The notes under the pieces were generated by a model. It was not told the origin of the DNA, did no database searches, and was given only the letters and a program-made list of their open reading frames with translations. Shown one piece after another: positions 16,975 to 28,060 of a DNA stretch of 64,000 bases. The stretch comes from Azorinus chamasolen. Taxonomy: Eukaryota; Mollusca; Bivalvia; Cardiida; Solecurtidae. The stretch lies in NCBI GenBank assembly GCA_963576725.1, contig OY755237.1, positions 57,883,805 through 57,947,804 on the forward strand, written 5' to 3'. Numbering within the stretch: the stretch's first letter is position 1; each line of letters opens with the position of its first letter. The translations under genes were made by a program, and so were the position numbers.

Positions 16975-17565
16975 TTTTACTCACTCTACATGTGCAAAGT
17001 TATGTTTTGAACACATGGTGAAATCTTAGACTACACGGGTGCTTGAAGATATTTTTTCACTTTACATGTGCAAGGTTATGTTTTGAACTCATGGAGAAAT
17101 CTTAGACTACACAGGTGCTTGATGATATTTTTTTCACTTTACATGTGCAAGGTTATGTTTTGGACTCATGGAGAAATCTTAGACTACACAGGTGCTTGAT
17201 GATATTTTTTCACTTTACATGTGCAAGGTTATGTTTTGAACTCATGGAGAAATCTTAGACTACACAGTGCTTGATGATATTTTTCACTTTACATGTGCAA
17301 GTTTAAGTTTTGAACTCATGGAGAAATCTTAGACTACACGGATGTTTGATGATATTTTTTCACTTTACATGTGCAAGGTTATGTTTTGAACACATGGTGA
17401 AATCTTAGACTGCACGGGTGCTTGATGATATTTTCTACTTTACATGTGCAAGGTTATGTTTTGAACACATGGTGAAATCTACGCTTGATGATACTTTTAT
17501 TTTTCACTTCACATATGCAAGGTTATGTTTTGAGCTCCTGGAGAAATCTTAGACTACACAGAAAC
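16975..17565 (+). repeat. About 76-bp minisatellite, 7-8 units
   Basis: The unit reads CACTTTACATGTGCAAGGTT, ATGTTTTGAACTCATGGAG, AAATCTTAGACTACACAGG, TGCTTGATGATATTTTTT. Variation is mostly single bases and T-run length. No coding potential. Confidence 0.85.
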
Positions 17566-17815
17566 ATTACTCCATCTACATACATTTTTATGCCTTTGCT
17601 AACAGAATAGACCCAGATTGGACAGCTCCTATGATAGCTTTCTGATAAGGGTCTTCTCTGTTTTTATGGAATTAGAATAAAGATCTCATTCTACAACTTT
17701 TACCCGGGCCAAAAATTAATTCTCTTTCTCATATGCCACTATTAAAATAAATTTATTTTATTAATATTCATGAGTTATTATTTCTGGCATGAATATTCAT
17801 GCATTAAAGGCTTAA
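17566..17815 (+). mobile_element. Family A MITE
   Basis: ATTACTCCATCTACATACAT left end directly after the 76-bp array; GGACAGCTCCTATGATAGC core; ATGAATATTCATGCATTAAAG and CTTAA at the right. Confidence 0.65.
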
Positions 17816-17913
17816 TACATGTAATAATGATTTGTTTTACTGTTGTGAAATAATCTGAGCAGAGAAGTGTTTGGTTTTTCATGTCTCTTGTTGTCTTCTT
17901 GGCATGTTCCATT

Positions 17914-18160
17914 ACACCCTTTACTGCATGAATATTCATGTATGAAATAATGACATCATGAATATTAATTAAAATTAATTTTTATAGTGGCACATGAACA
18001 CAGGAAATCTATGTCCTTGCAGAAACTGTAGAATCATATCTATATTAAATCATAAGCAAAAAGAACAGACATCTGATCAGATGGCTCCTACAGAAGCTGC
18101 CTGGTCTTGGTCTACTCTATTTGTAAAGGCATAGAAAGGAGTATTTATTTCCCTCAGTAA
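17914..18160 (-). mobile_element. Family A MITE
   Basis: CCCTTTACTGCATGAATATTC left end, hairpin around 18055-18125, AGAAAGGAGTATTTATTTCC at the right. Confidence 0.65.
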
Positions 18161-18171
18161 GAGGAAGTGTT

Positions 18172-18296
18172 TGCTCTTTATAAACACAGTAGACTCAGAC
18201 TAGACAGCTCCTGTAGGATCCATCTAAACAAGGTCTGCTTGGTTTGCTTATGGAATGAAATGGATCCGATTCAGATTTTTCTGTCACAGCCAAAAC
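18172..18296 (+). mobile_element. Family A fragment
   Basis: TTTATAAACACAGTAGACTC arm, GACAGCTCCTGTAGGATCC centre, GGTCTGCTTGGTTTGCTTAT arm. Confidence 0.5.
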
Positions 18297-18304
18297 TTTC
18301 ATTG

Positions 18305-18523
18305 TTAACCCATTACTTCATAGGTTATTTTTTATATACAACCTCTTTGAATAAATCTACCCAAAAGGAGCATTAACTAGAGAAAAGGGATTTTTAGAAT
18401 TTTGTTATTTGAACCCATTGTGATAAATAGAGCATTTGCTCCTATAGGAGCAAATGCTCTATTTATCACAATGGTTTCACAAAGTGACTTTTACAGAGTC
18501 GTCAATATGAGGGAATGGGTTAA
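18305..18523 (+). mobile_element. Family B TTAA MITE, full length
   Basis: TTAACCCATTACTTCATAGG to GAGGGAATGGGTTAA; CTCCTATAGGAG hairpin centre. Confidence 0.8.
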
Positions 18524-18576
18524 CGTGTAAGCATAAAGTCACCAGAACATGAATATTCATGCAGACATAAATTATT

Positions 18577-18797
18577 TAACTCATTCCCTCCTATTTTTGG
18601 ACACAACCTCTTTGAATTAATCTACCGAAAAGGAGCAATTAACTATAGAAAAGGAGGATTTTAGTATTGCATAGTTTTGAAACCATTGTGGTAAATAGAG
18701 CATTTTCTCCATAGGAGCAAATGCTCTATTTATCGTAAATTGTTTTATAATGTGACTTTTACAGAGGCGCCAAAATGCGTCACTAGGAGGGAATATT
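18577..18797 (+). mobile_element. Family B MITE, diverged
   Basis: TTAACTCATTCCCTCC left end, CTACCGAAAAGGAGC block, hairpin around 18680-18750 with an asymmetric centre, GGAGGGAATATTAAT right end. Confidence 0.65.
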
Positions 18798-18904
18798 AAT
18801 AAGTATTTATTAGTTAAAGGGTTGTACCTTTTAGGCAAACAGTTATTTTTGATGCTTTTACCAGAAATGTAATGTAGTTACTACACTCTTGCTATGAACC
18901 TATA

Positions 18905-19070
18905 CTCCATAAGAAAACCTTTATTCCATAGATATGTCTTTTTATGCCTTTGCAAACAGAGTAGACCCTGATTAGACAGCTCTTTAAAACTCAATAAAAC
19001 CGAGTCTGCAATTTCCTTGTTTCGCATTGATCTGTTTGCTTTCAATGGATGTCATCTTAACAGAATTTAT
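18905..19070 (+). mobile_element. Left half of an A MITE joined to a CGAGTCTGC repeat
   Basis: The A sequence (TTTGCAAACAGAGTAGACCC ... GACAGCTC) stops near its hairpin centre. It is followed by a segment (CTCAATAAAACCGAGTCTGC ... CTTAACAGAATTTATTT, 18985-19070) that recurs at 19603-19689. Confidence 0.5.
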
Positions 19071-19084
19071 TTACTTGACAACAG

Positions 19085-19580
19085 CAGATTTTAAGTGCCT
19101 GTGGAACGGCCCTGTACTTCATTCTCAATGTTGTTATATATTCTGGTCCTTCCGGATCATCAATGTCAAAGCCTTTTTGTTTTGATAATTGAATACCACT
19201 TAGGCCGGACTGGTGCTAGGGATGTGAGCAATGTTGCACTTTTAATATAATACTTGCATAATGTTTCATTAGAGTTTTAGTGATATGAGTGGGCTGAAAC
19301 AATATAGTCACAGTATGCGTCTATTTTCCTTGATTTACGGACATAAAAACGTACAGTAAAGGATAATTTTGTTTTTGTTTTTGTCCTATCATTCTTAAAT
19401 TAATTTCATTTCTAATATTTTTATCGATATCTCTATCTTAAATTTCATTTGTTTTAAATATTCTGTAAGCATTATATATACTCAATTTTATACATGCAAA
19501 TTATTTATGAGAAGTGCTTTTGAACGCACCTATCCTGTGTGAAAAGAGTGCTATATAAATGTGGCATAATAATATATTAA
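19085..19580 (+). mobile_element. LINE 3'-end fragment (plus strand)
   Basis: The end GAGTGCTATATAAATGTGGC followed by ATAATAATA is typical of L2/CR1-like LINE 3' tails in invertebrates. No coding sequence remains. It is flanked by near-identical segments of about 85 bp (18985-19070 and 19603-19689). Confidence 0.55.
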
Positions 19581-19680
19581 TTTTAATTACTGCTCATGAA
19601 CAGACTCAATAAAATCGAGTCTGCAATTTTCTCTTTTCACATTGCTGTGTTTGTTTACGAAGGATCTCATCTTATCAGAA

Positions 19681-19810
19681 TTTATTTGCAAACTGCGTGG
19701 ACCCAGATCAGAAGGCTCCTGTAGGAGCCATCTGATGAGGGTCTGCTCTGTTTGCTTATGATATCATTTAGATGTGATTCTACACGTTCTGCCATAGGCA
19801 TAAGTCCAGA
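19681..19810 (+). mobile_element. Family A fragment
   Basis: TTTGCAAACTGCGTGGACCC arm, AAGGCTCCTGTAGGAGCC centre, GGGTCTGCTCTGTTTGCTTAT arm; the right end is truncated. Confidence 0.55.
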
Positions 19811-19999
19811 GAATCTCTTTATAGCCACCACTTGAGAGAAATCCAGTTGGCTGTGTTTATTTAGTACATGTAGTTTATTGAAAGATAACAGCAATGCATG
19901 AAAATCATTGTGTTCATCTCAACTGACTATAGCAATAATTTACTTCTAAATTTTAAAAAAATCTCTCCGCCTCCCCATGTTTATTTACTAAGTTGTCAC

Positions 20000-20110
20000 T
20001 CATGCACTGTCATTTGCAAACAGTGTAGACCCAGATCAGAGAACTTGTAGAGGAGCCCATTGATCAGGATCTACACAGTTTATCATTCAAAATCCTCTTG
20101 CAAGGTTAAG
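20000..20110 (+). mobile_element. M/A-like hairpin fragment
   Basis: TTTGCAAACAGTGTAGACCC / GATCAGGATCTACACAGTTT arms, with ends decayed. The ACAGTGTAGA arm is nearer to families M and N than to A. Confidence 0.45.
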
Positions 20111-20114
20111 CCTA

Positions 20115-20368
20115 TTAACCCTTTCCTCCATCAATATGCATTTCTATGCTTTTGCAAACAGAGTAGACCCAGATCAGATGGCTTCTGTAGAAGCCGTCTG
20201 ATCAGGGTCTGCTCTGCTTGCTTATGGAAATAAACATATCTGATTCTATAGTTCCTACTTTCGCAAAAAAATCATGTGTTAATATGCCATTTTAAATATT
20301 GATCTAATTAATATTCTTGATGCCATCATTTCTTATTATATATGAACATTCGTGGAGTAAAGGGTTAA
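20115..20368 (+). mobile_element. Family A MITE, full length
   Basis: TTAACCCTTTCCTCCATCAA to TTCGTGGAGTAAAGGGTTAA; hairpin 20154-20221 with GGCTTCTGTAGAAGCC centre. A good representative. Confidence 0.85.
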
Positions 20369-20429
20369 ACTGAATGGACTCTTTAGTTGAAAACTGATGG
20401 GCTATTCCACTAAACTGGAGCATTGAAGG

Positions 20430-20555
20430 GATTACTTCTTTACCTATTAGAGATGGTTTTTCATGCATTTGAAAACAGAGTAGACCAAGACCACGGTCTG
20501 CTCTGTTTGCTAATGGAATAATTTTTGATTTGATGAATATTTATGCAGAAAGATT
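20430..20555 (+). mobile_element. Family A fragment with collapsed hairpin
   Basis: TTGAAAACAGAGTAGACCAAG joins directly to ACGGTCTGCTCTGTTTGC; the central 30 bp of the hairpin are missing, as expected from deletion of a palindrome centre. Confidence 0.5.
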
Positions 20556-20686
20556 AAATTGTGTCTGATGTGAATGTATGTACCACATGTAGTTAGTGCC
20601 ATATTTTAAAATGACTGTGATTGGAACATTGATCAAGGAGAATAAATTATATTTAATAGACACTCTTATATGTATGTTTGCTTTTT

Positions 20687-20912
20687 ATGTCCCACAACGG
20701 CGGGCATATAGTAATCGCATTGTCCATCCTTCCGTCCGTCCATCTGTCTGTCCAAAATTTCATGTCCCTTCTATAACTTTTTTTACCCGTGAATGGATTT
20801 CAAAATAACCTGGCACAAATGTTCCCCACACAAAGATGATATGTCGCGTTCAACTCCCTGGGCCATGTGTAAAAGGTCAAGGTCATCCTTCAGGGTCAAA
20901 GGTCGGGGGCAT
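20687..20912. mobile_element. Family G element, second copy
   Basis: GGCATATAGTAATCGCATTGTC, GTGAATGGATTTCAAAATAAC and the GTCGGGGGCAT end match the copy at 3821-4201. Confidence 0.55.
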
Positions 20913-20946
20913 AGTGTTTCACAAACACATCTTGTTTGTCTTTGGA

Positions 20947-21193
20947 TTAATCCTTTCCTCCATAAATACGCCTTTCTATGCCCTTGCAAACAGAGTAGAC
21001 CCAGAGCAGATCCGTTTAATTAAGGTCTGCTCTGTTTGCTTATGGAATAATATAGATCTGATTATATACATGTAGTTTCTACTTTCGCCAAAAAAAATCA
21101 TGTGCTAATATGCCATTTTAAAAATTACTCTAACTTATTGATATTCATGAAGTCATCATTTCTTACATGAATATTCATAGAGTAAAGGGTTAA
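20947..21193 (+). mobile_element. Family A MITE, full length
   Basis: TTAATCCTTTCCTCCATAAA to ATAGAGTAAAGGGTTAA; the hairpin centre has been shortened. Confidence 0.8.
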
Positions 21194-21230
21194 TTCTTCC
21201 AATAACGAGATAGCATAGATAACAGTATCT

Positions 21231-21960
21231 CATCAACTGCTTGGGTTAGGGTTCCCAATTTTCTTTCTTGAATGCATCTTTAGAAGGTATATTTTGTCCA
21301 GACAATATACCCTCATCCAATTGGGTTATGATTTCCAAATTTCTTTTGTTTGTGCATCTAGGTAAGCTGGAGTGTAACATACTACTTTTGTGTCTCGATA
21401 ACCTTGACATTGATATCAGTTTTAGTAAAACTTTGAACATTAGTCTGGATGATACATCCTCAATTCCTCAGGTTAGGATTTCCAAATTTCTTGTGTGGGT
21501 GCATCAAGGAAATTCAGAGTGTCATACTACTTAGGTGTCTGTAACCTTGAACTTGAGCTCAAATTTAGAAAAACATTGTGTAGAAATTTGTCTGTATGCT
21601 ACATCCTCAAGCCCTTGGGTTAGGTTTCCAATTTTTAATTTTAATGGATGCAGCTTGGGAAGGCGGAGTGCTACATATTGCTTTGATGTCTCTTTGACCT
21701 TGATCCTGACATTGACCTAAAATTTAATGAAAGGGTTTGCCTCGAAAATATCTGCTCAATTCATTTCATTTCTTTTCAAATTTCTTGCGTAAATGCATCT
21801 TGGAAAGTCAATGTATCACATATGAATGATATTACTTTGGTGTTTCTATGACCTTGGACCTGACCTTGACCTCAATTTTGGTAAAAGTTTGTCAAGAAAT
21901 TTGTCTGGAGGATATTTCTTCAAACTCTTTGGTTACAGTTTCCAATATTCCTTTTTAGCT
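21231..21960 (+). repeat. Diverged tandem repeat, about 150 bp unit, 4-5 copies
   Basis: ATCCTCAA ... GGGTTAGGATTTCCAAATTTC recurs near 21316, 21449, 21600, 21745 and 21910, with TGACCTTGACC-rich sequence between. Short ORFs here are by-products of low stop density. Confidence 0.6.
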
Positions 21961-22440
21961 CACCTGTTCGTAGAACAGCAGAGCTTATGCTATACCCTCG
22001 GCGTGAGCGTTAGCATGAGCGTGGCCAAGGTTAAAGTTTTTTTTCGGGTTGTTTAAAAGCTTAATATTTGTTCTAGGATGATGAAATTTTGTAAGGAGGT
22101 TCATTTTGGGTCAAATAGTGCTGGTATATGAAGTTAAACTCTAAAAATATGTTTCGATTTTATTCGATTATTGACAAGATTTGACAAAAATCATTTGGCC
22201 ACAAATCACCGGGTTAAAGTTTGTTTGGATGAGTTGTTTTAAAGCTTATTATTTGTGCTTGGATGCTGAAATTTTGTATGGAGGTTCATTTTGGGTCAAA
22301 TATTACTATTATGAAGTTAAACATTACAAATTTATTCTATTTTTGACATGTTTTGGACACAAATCACCAGGTTAAAAGTTTTTAGGACGGGTTGGTATAA
22401 AGTTTACTATTTGTGCTATGATGCTGAAATTTGGTGAGAA
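21960..22440 (+). repeat. TAGCTCACCTG-headed repeat with two to three units of about 160-180 bp
   Basis: It begins TTTTAGCTCACCTGTTCG. GGAGGTTCATTTTGGGTCAA occurs at 22096 and 22279, with a diverged copy at 22440. AAATCACCGGGTTAAAGTTT marks the unit joins. Confidence 0.5.
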
Positions 22441-23100
22441 GGTTCATATTGTCGAGACTTTTCCGACCATGCCAATATTTTTGCCCTTATGACGACCTTT
22501 GACCTACTTTTGCAAAAATCTTAAAATGCCTATATTATGGAATCAGTAGGCCTAGGGCTTCCATACTTGGTATGACCATGTCAACATTTTTGCCCTGCTG
22601 ACCTTGAGCTTGACTTTTTGACATACTTTTGCAAAAATCTTTAAATGTCTGTAACAATTGAACCAATGGGCCTAGGGCTTCCATACTTGGTATGCAACTT
22701 TCTTGTCTTAAGACTTTTTCAACCATACCGTTTTTACCATGTGACCTTGACCTTTGGCCTACTTTTGCAAAAATCTTAAAATGCCTACATTATGGAACCA
22801 ATAGGCCTTGGGCTTCCATAGTTGGTTTGACCATGTCAACATTTTAGCCCTTCTGACATTGAGCTTACCTTTTGACCTACTTTTTGCAAATTTTTTTTAA
22901 ATGCCTGTAACAATTGAACCAATGGGCCTTGGACTTCCATACTGGGTATGCAACTTTCTTGTCTTAAGTTTTTTCAACCATACCATCTTTTACCATGTGA
23001 CCTTGACCTTCTTTGAAATCTTTAAATGCCTATAACATTACAATTAATAGTCATAGGGCTTGGAACATACTTGGTATGGCCATGCCAACATTTTTGCCCA
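22440..23100 (+). repeat. Higher-order repeat: about 120-bp units in 254-bp dimers
   Basis: GGGCTTCCATACTTGGTATG recurs near 22555, 22675, 22809, 22929 and 23045. Alternating units are most alike: the CTTTCTTGTCTTAAG block recurs at 22690 and 22945. The array is therefore a dimer repeat of about 254 bp. Confidence 0.6.
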
Positions 23101-23294
23101 AGGGTGGCCAGCTTTCTAGCAAATTTGTAGCAGCCTGCAGTTTTGAAGTAAAGAGGTCAAGCAGTGCTGTTTGTTTGATCTAGTGGCTATTTGTATTTTA
23201 TGTATACAGGTAATAGTGGGGTGTAGTAAGTTTTGAGAAAGGAGCATAATATACACTGACACTGTGGATTATATGTAGAGACGAAGAGTTAGGA

Positions 23295-23544
23295 TTAACC
23301 CTTTACTTCGTAAATATGCCTTTCTATGCCTTTGCAAACAGTAGACCCCCATCATACAGCTTCTATAGGAGCCATTTGATCAAGGTCTGCTCTGTTTGCT
23401 TAATATATGATATGATATATATATATATATATGATTATTATGATTATGATCATGTGTTTATGCGCTAATTTAAGAAAAAATAATCTACTTAATATCCATG
23501 TCATCATTATTTCTCACATGCATATTCATGGAGAAAAGGGTTAA
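23295..23544 (+). mobile_element. Family A MITE with internal TA run
   Basis: TTAACCCTTTACTTCGTAAA to CATGGAGAAAAGGGTTAA; a (TA)n tract lies at 23409-23431 just after the hairpin. Confidence 0.8.
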
Positions 23545-24329
23545 CAACGAGATTAACCCCTCCCCTAGAAGTGGATTGTAAATAGAAAAATATTGTGAAA
23601 ACTCCTCTACAAAAGTTGTATGAATTAAGGCTCATGGGCAGACTGAGGCCTGTCCCAGTGGTGGCAAGTTTTTTCTGTAGAAACATTGTGAAAATTTGTC
23701 TGGTGAGAGATATTAGGGCTATCATGACCCTCTTGTTTGTTTTATTTGTCAGTTTTTATTAGTCTTTTTATATTTACCAGAGTGGTTGATCTTTTATCAC
23801 AATTTATGAATACTTAGCCTTTAACTTCATAATACGAACCCATTGATCTTATACTCAGCATCTGATATTCAGTCGGATACTGAGGTCAAAGTTAGAGGGT
23901 ATGTGTACTGTGGGTATGTCTGCAAGCATATTATTTGATTGTATTTTACTAAGTCAAGGGAGTTAACTGATACTTCACTAAGTTTGGAACTTGTATGAGT
24001 TACTTCTCTCTAACCGTCATATAATGTCATATAAACACCATTAACATTTTAGTTTTCTCATTTTTCTGTATTTTCTCGCATATACATGTAAGTTGTCTGT
24101 GATAAGATGGACTCAGTGCATTTTTCCATAATAAATTCTATTTTGCTATTTAATGGAACTATGTGTGATATACTATTTACTTCACAGATTTTCTATTTTT
24201 ACAGGTTTCTATTTTATAGGTTGTTTGTTTGTATTGTTACTGGATAATCTGATTATGTCGGACGATATTAGCTTCAAAGGTAGTGTTTATTTGTTGATGT
24301 AAACCAACTACAGATAAAGATTATCTTAT
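23545..24329. other. No recognisable gene
   Basis: AT-rich sequence without a supported ORF or repeat family, apart from a short TTAACCCCTCCCC motif at 23552. Confidence 0.3.
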
Positions 24330-24414
24330 CTTACCTTCCATATGTCATTGTTTTGTCCATAAATATTCAGTTAGTATTGAATTTTGGACTAAATATAGAA
24401 CAAGAAAAGGGTTA
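24330..24414 (+). mobile_element. Family A2 MITE right end
   Basis: TTGTCCATAAATATTCAG ... ATAGAACAAGAAAAGGGTTAA; only the A2 tail is present. Confidence 0.5.
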
Positions 24415-24484
24415 ATGTAAAGAAAATAGGCCTACATCCGGATCTATGATGCGTTGTAGTTACTCATGAACAAGTATTTGAATT

Positions 24485-25255
24485 ATTGTTGTCCTTGTAT
24501 GGTGCATGTGTAGTTTACCTGTATCACTTGCTGTCCTTGCATGTTACATACATACTTTACCTGTATCACTTGCTGTCCTTGCATGGTACATGTGTAGTTT
24601 ACCTGTATCACTTGCTGTCCTTGCATGCTACATGTGTAGTTTACTTGTATCACTTGCTGTCCTTGCATGTTACATGTGTAGTTAACCTGTATCACTTGCT
24701 GTCCTTGCCTGTTACATGTGTAGTTTACCTGTATCATTTACTGTCCTTGCATGTTACATGTGTAGTTTACCTGTATCACTTGCTGTCCTTGCATGTTATG
24801 TGTGTAGTTTACCTGTATCATTTGCTGACCTTGCATGGTACATGTGTAGTTTACCTGTATCACATTCTGTCTTTGCATCGTCTATGTATAGTTTACCTGT
24901 ATCACTTACTGTCCTTGCATGTTACATGTGTAGTTTACCTGTATCACTTGCTGTCCTTGCCTGGTCTTGTGTAGTTCACCTGTATCACTTGATTATATTG
25001 CATGGTACACATATAGTTTACCTGTATCACCTGCTGACCTTGCATGGTACATGTGTAGTTTTACCTGTATCACTTGCTGTCCTTGCATGGTCCACGTATA
25101 GTTTACCTGTATCACTTGCTGTCCTTGCATGGTCCACATATAGTTTACCTGTATCACTTGCTGTCCTTGCATCGTCCACGTATAGTTTACCTGTATCACT
25201 TGATGTCCTTGCATGGTACATACGTAGTTTACCTGTATCACTTGCTGTGCACGCC
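24485..25255 (+). repeat. 42-bp minisatellite, about 18 units
   Basis: The unit is CTGTATCACTTGCTGTCCTT, GCATGGTACATGTGTAGTTTAC. Because 42 is a multiple of three and the unit lacks stops in several frames, ORFs of up to 189 codons appear on both strands. The repeating 14-residue peptides have no recognisable domain, so I treat them as artefacts. Confidence 0.9.
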
Positions 25256-25334
25256 GGCGGCAGAATTTTTTACCTCCACATCTGACAGGTATATTTTCTT
25301 TTAGAGAAACTGCGGTTACATACATAATGCAACA

Positions 25335-25690
25335 AAGGTGCTTTTAGCTCACATGAAAATGTTTATGGCTAATAATACTCCATTTATATATCGTTGATAA
25401 TCTTTTAGGGCTTTTAGCTCACATGAAAACGTTCTAAGGTTGATAGTTTGCCTGGGATTTGTAGCTCACCTGGAAATGATCTATGGTTGATATTCTTTCA
25501 GGGCTTTTTAGCTCACTTGAAAATGTGCATTTGCTGATAATCTACCATAGCATTTTAACTCAGTTTGAAATGTTCCTCTGTGGGTTCACTAATAGTGCTA
25601 TTTAGCTCGCATGGAAATGGTGCCCTTGGTTTATAATCTGCAGGGATTATTCAACTCACCTGGAAATATTCATTGGTTAATATGCCGTCA
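25335..25690 (+). repeat. Diverged repeat of about 48 bp, about 7 units, headed TTTTAGCTCAC
   Basis: Each unit starts CTTTTAGCTCACATGAAAAT and ends near a TTGATAATCT or CAGGG block. The head resembles the TTTTAGCTCACCTG start of the repeat at 21960. Confidence 0.6.
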
Positions 25691-25900
25691 TATTCATTAC
25701 AATCACCCCTCACGTCATGAATATTAATTACATGTATATTGAAATGTTATCCATGGTAGAAACTGCAGAGTCAAATCTAAATTATTTCATAATCAAACAA
25801 AGTGGAGACTTCGGTAAATAGTGCAGACCCAGAGCCAACAGCTGAGAGTGGAGATTTGGTGTCCGAATGTTTCGTGTAATTAGGGTCTCAGGTTAGCTCT
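25690..25900 (-). mobile_element. Decayed A MITE
   Basis: TCACGTCATGAATATTAATTA, GGTAGAAACTGCAGAGTCAAA and CATAATCAAACAAAGTGGAG follow the A consensus order; a second hairpin arm (AATAGTGCAGACCCAGAGCC) is D- or N-like. Confidence 0.45.
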
Positions 25901-25904
25901 TTAT

Positions 25905-26356
25905 TCTCAGTTCATTCACTCATAAGCTGTTTTCTGACACAACCACCTTGAATAACTATACCGAAAAGGAGTATTAATTAGAGAAAGGGGAAAACAGAAT
26001 TGTGTAGTTTTGAAACCAGTTAGATAAATAGAGCATTATTTTGCTTTTGCTTTATTTAACCCTTTCTCTTATGTAAGCGCATTTCCACGCATCTGCAGAC
26101 AGAGTAGACTCAGACCAGACAGCTCCTATCGGAGCCGTCAGATCACGATCTGCTCTGTTTGCTTATGGTGTAATATAGATCTGTATGAGCTAAAATGTCC
26201 TGTGTTCATATGCCATTATAAAAATAATCTTTTCAATATTTATGACGTCATTATTTGTTACATGAATATACAACAAGGAAAGGTTTAACACAATGGTTTC
26301 AAAAAGTGACGTTTACAGACACGTCAAAAAGCGTTATATGAGGGAGACTTGGTTAA
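25905..26356 (+). mobile_element. Family B MITE split by an A3 insertion
   Basis: The B left part runs through 26055 (TATACCGAAAAGGAGTATTA, half hairpin). The remainder, CACAATGGTTTCAAAAAGTG to GGTTAA, resumes at 26289. The insertion point is a TTTAA in the second hairpin arm. Confidence 0.65.
26056..26288 (+). mobile_element. Family A3 MITE nested in the B hairpin
   Basis: TTAACCCTTTCTCTTATGTA (A3-type left end), hairpin 26094-26162 with GCTCCTATCGGAGC centre, ACAACAAGGAAAGGTTTAA right end. Confidence 0.75.
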
Positions 26357-26515
26357 ATAAATAAAACAACAAGACATTCAAAACCAGACTTTTTTTTCAT
26401 AACGAGAAATAACAAAACAACAATTATTAACCTTACAAAATGTATAATAGCAACCCGCTTTCTTTGACCAAACATCCAGTCAAGATAAAATTCTAGAAAC
26501 ATATACACACATATA

Positions 26516-26724
26516 TACAGTAGAACCCCTCTAATGCGACCACTTAATGAATAAACATAGGTGTCTTTATAGGCAGGGGATTGCTTAATGCAAGAAAAAA
26601 GTAATGCAGAAAGATCATATAGGAGCTTTCTGCATTACTTTTGTCCTGCATTAAGCTACCACCTGCATCTAGCACCCAGAATTATACATCATTTAGGTGG
26701 TCGTATTAGCGTAGTTTTACTGTA
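26516..26724. mobile_element. Family E TA MITE, full length (209 bp)
   Basis: TACAGTAGAACCCCTCTAAT and the inverted AGTTTTACTGTA; a long internal palindrome flanked by GCTTAATGCA / CTGCATTAAGC. CAGT ends with a TA target fit pogo/Tc1-mariner-type MITEs. Confidence 0.8.
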
Positions 26725-26831
26725 TATATGCATAGTGTAACAGAATAGATTGAAACAACTGTAAAACTACAGAAAAAACATAATGCACTCAGTGAGGACT
26801 TGGTACAAAAATAGGCGATATCTTTATCATA

Positions 26832-27300
26832 CAGTAAAGTCTCGCTAATCCGAACACTCGCTAATCCGAAATCAGGCTAATCCGAACACTCTCTTATTCG
26901 AGTACTCAAATTGGCGTCTTTATCAGTCTTGAAGATATATGGCTGCTTGAATGAGACTGAAAGTCGTGCAGAAAGCTCCTTTTTAGCTTTTGCATGACTT
27001 TCAACTGGAATTAAACCTTTTCTTCAAATAAACGCGTTTTACTTACATGTATTTGCAAACAGAGTAGACCAAGATCAGACGTCTTCTATCGGGGCCCATC
27101 TAATGAAGGTCTGCTCTGTTTGCTAATGGAATTTGAAATATGGGCTTCTTTACTTTTTCAAATGGCTACAATGTTCCACTTTCCATATTTCGTTTGTCCA
27201 TGAATATACAATAGGTAAATATAGACTAAATATAGAAGAGGGAAAGGGTTTAGCAGATAACTGTCAAAGACTATCTAAATTGTTTGGATTAGCGAGATCT
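26832..27300. mobile_element. Family E2 MITE hosting an A2 insertion
   Basis: ACAGTAAAGTCTCGCTAATC at the left and TTGGATTAGCGAGATCTG at the right are inverted. The E palindrome is followed by CAACTGGAATTAA, where A2 entered. CTCGCTAATCCGAACAC occurs twice at the left. Confidence 0.65.
27011..27253 (+). mobile_element. Family A2 MITE nested in E2
   Basis: TTAAACCTTTTCTTCAAATA to TAGAAGAGGGAAAGGGTTTA; inserted at the TTAA downstream of the E hairpin. Confidence 0.7.
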
Positions 27301-27413
27301 GATTTTAAATGAAACGCCCCTGACTGTAAATGAAACGCCTATAACATCTATAGAAAACACAATGCATCTAGAGTCCTAGATAAAATGCGGACATTAGCTA
27401 TTTTCAAGAACAA

Positions 27414-27483
27414 CTTCTTTTATTTCTCCACCAAACCCTATGTTGTGGTCACAACATAGGGTTTGGTGGAGAAATAAAGAAGA
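27414..27483. repeat. Near-perfect F palindrome, 34-nt arms
   Basis: The left arm CTTCTTTTATTTCTCCACCA ... GTTGTG is repeated inverted after one or two central bases; only one base of the A run differs. It is a collapsed form of F lacking the GACGATTCTAAAG interior. Confidence 0.75.
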
Positions 27484-27529
27484 AACGATTTTAATTTACG
27501 CTTCTTATCTGGGCCGCTGACAAAACAAA

Positions 27530-28060
27530 TAAAAACACTAACTGACACACCAGACTGGAATGTACATGTACATGCACATGTATTAAAACACTACCTGACA
27601 CACCAGACTGGAATGTACATGTATTAAAACACTAACTGACACACCAGACTGGAATGTACATGTACATGCACATGTATTAAAACACTAACTGGCACAACAG
27701 AATGGAATACACTTGTAAATGTATTAAAACACTAACTGGTACAACAGATTGAAGTACACTTGTAAATGTATTAAAACACTAACTGGCACAACAGATTGAA
27801 GTACACTTGTAAATGTATTAAAACACTAACTGGTACAACAGATTGAAGTACACTTGTAAATGTATTAAAACATTACCTGACACAACAATATGGAATACAC
27901 TGACAAATGTATCAACACTAATTGATACAACAAAATAGAATACTCGTGTAAATGTATAAAAACACTAACTGGCAAAACAGATTGGAGTATACATGTACAT
28001 GTATTTAAAACACTAAATGACAAAATAAAACGGAATGCACATGTACATGTATTACATTTT
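27530..28060 (+). repeat. Minisatellite of about 45-57 bp, about 10 units
   Basis: The unit is ACACTAACTGACACACCAGA, CTGGAATGTACATGT, (ACATGCACATGT), ATTAAA. Two unit lengths reflect presence or absence of an extra TACATGCACATG block. Confidence 0.8.

Noticed and set aside
24485..25255. CRISPR-like regular array
   Set aside because: The repeats are head-to-tail without unique spacers, and the DNA is plainly eukaryotic. The same applies to the arrays at 7622, 16975, 44935 and 51600.
24483..25325. ORFs of 84-189 codons on both strands
   Set aside because: They follow exactly from a 42-bp repeat unit lacking stops; no start context, domain or splice signal supports coding.
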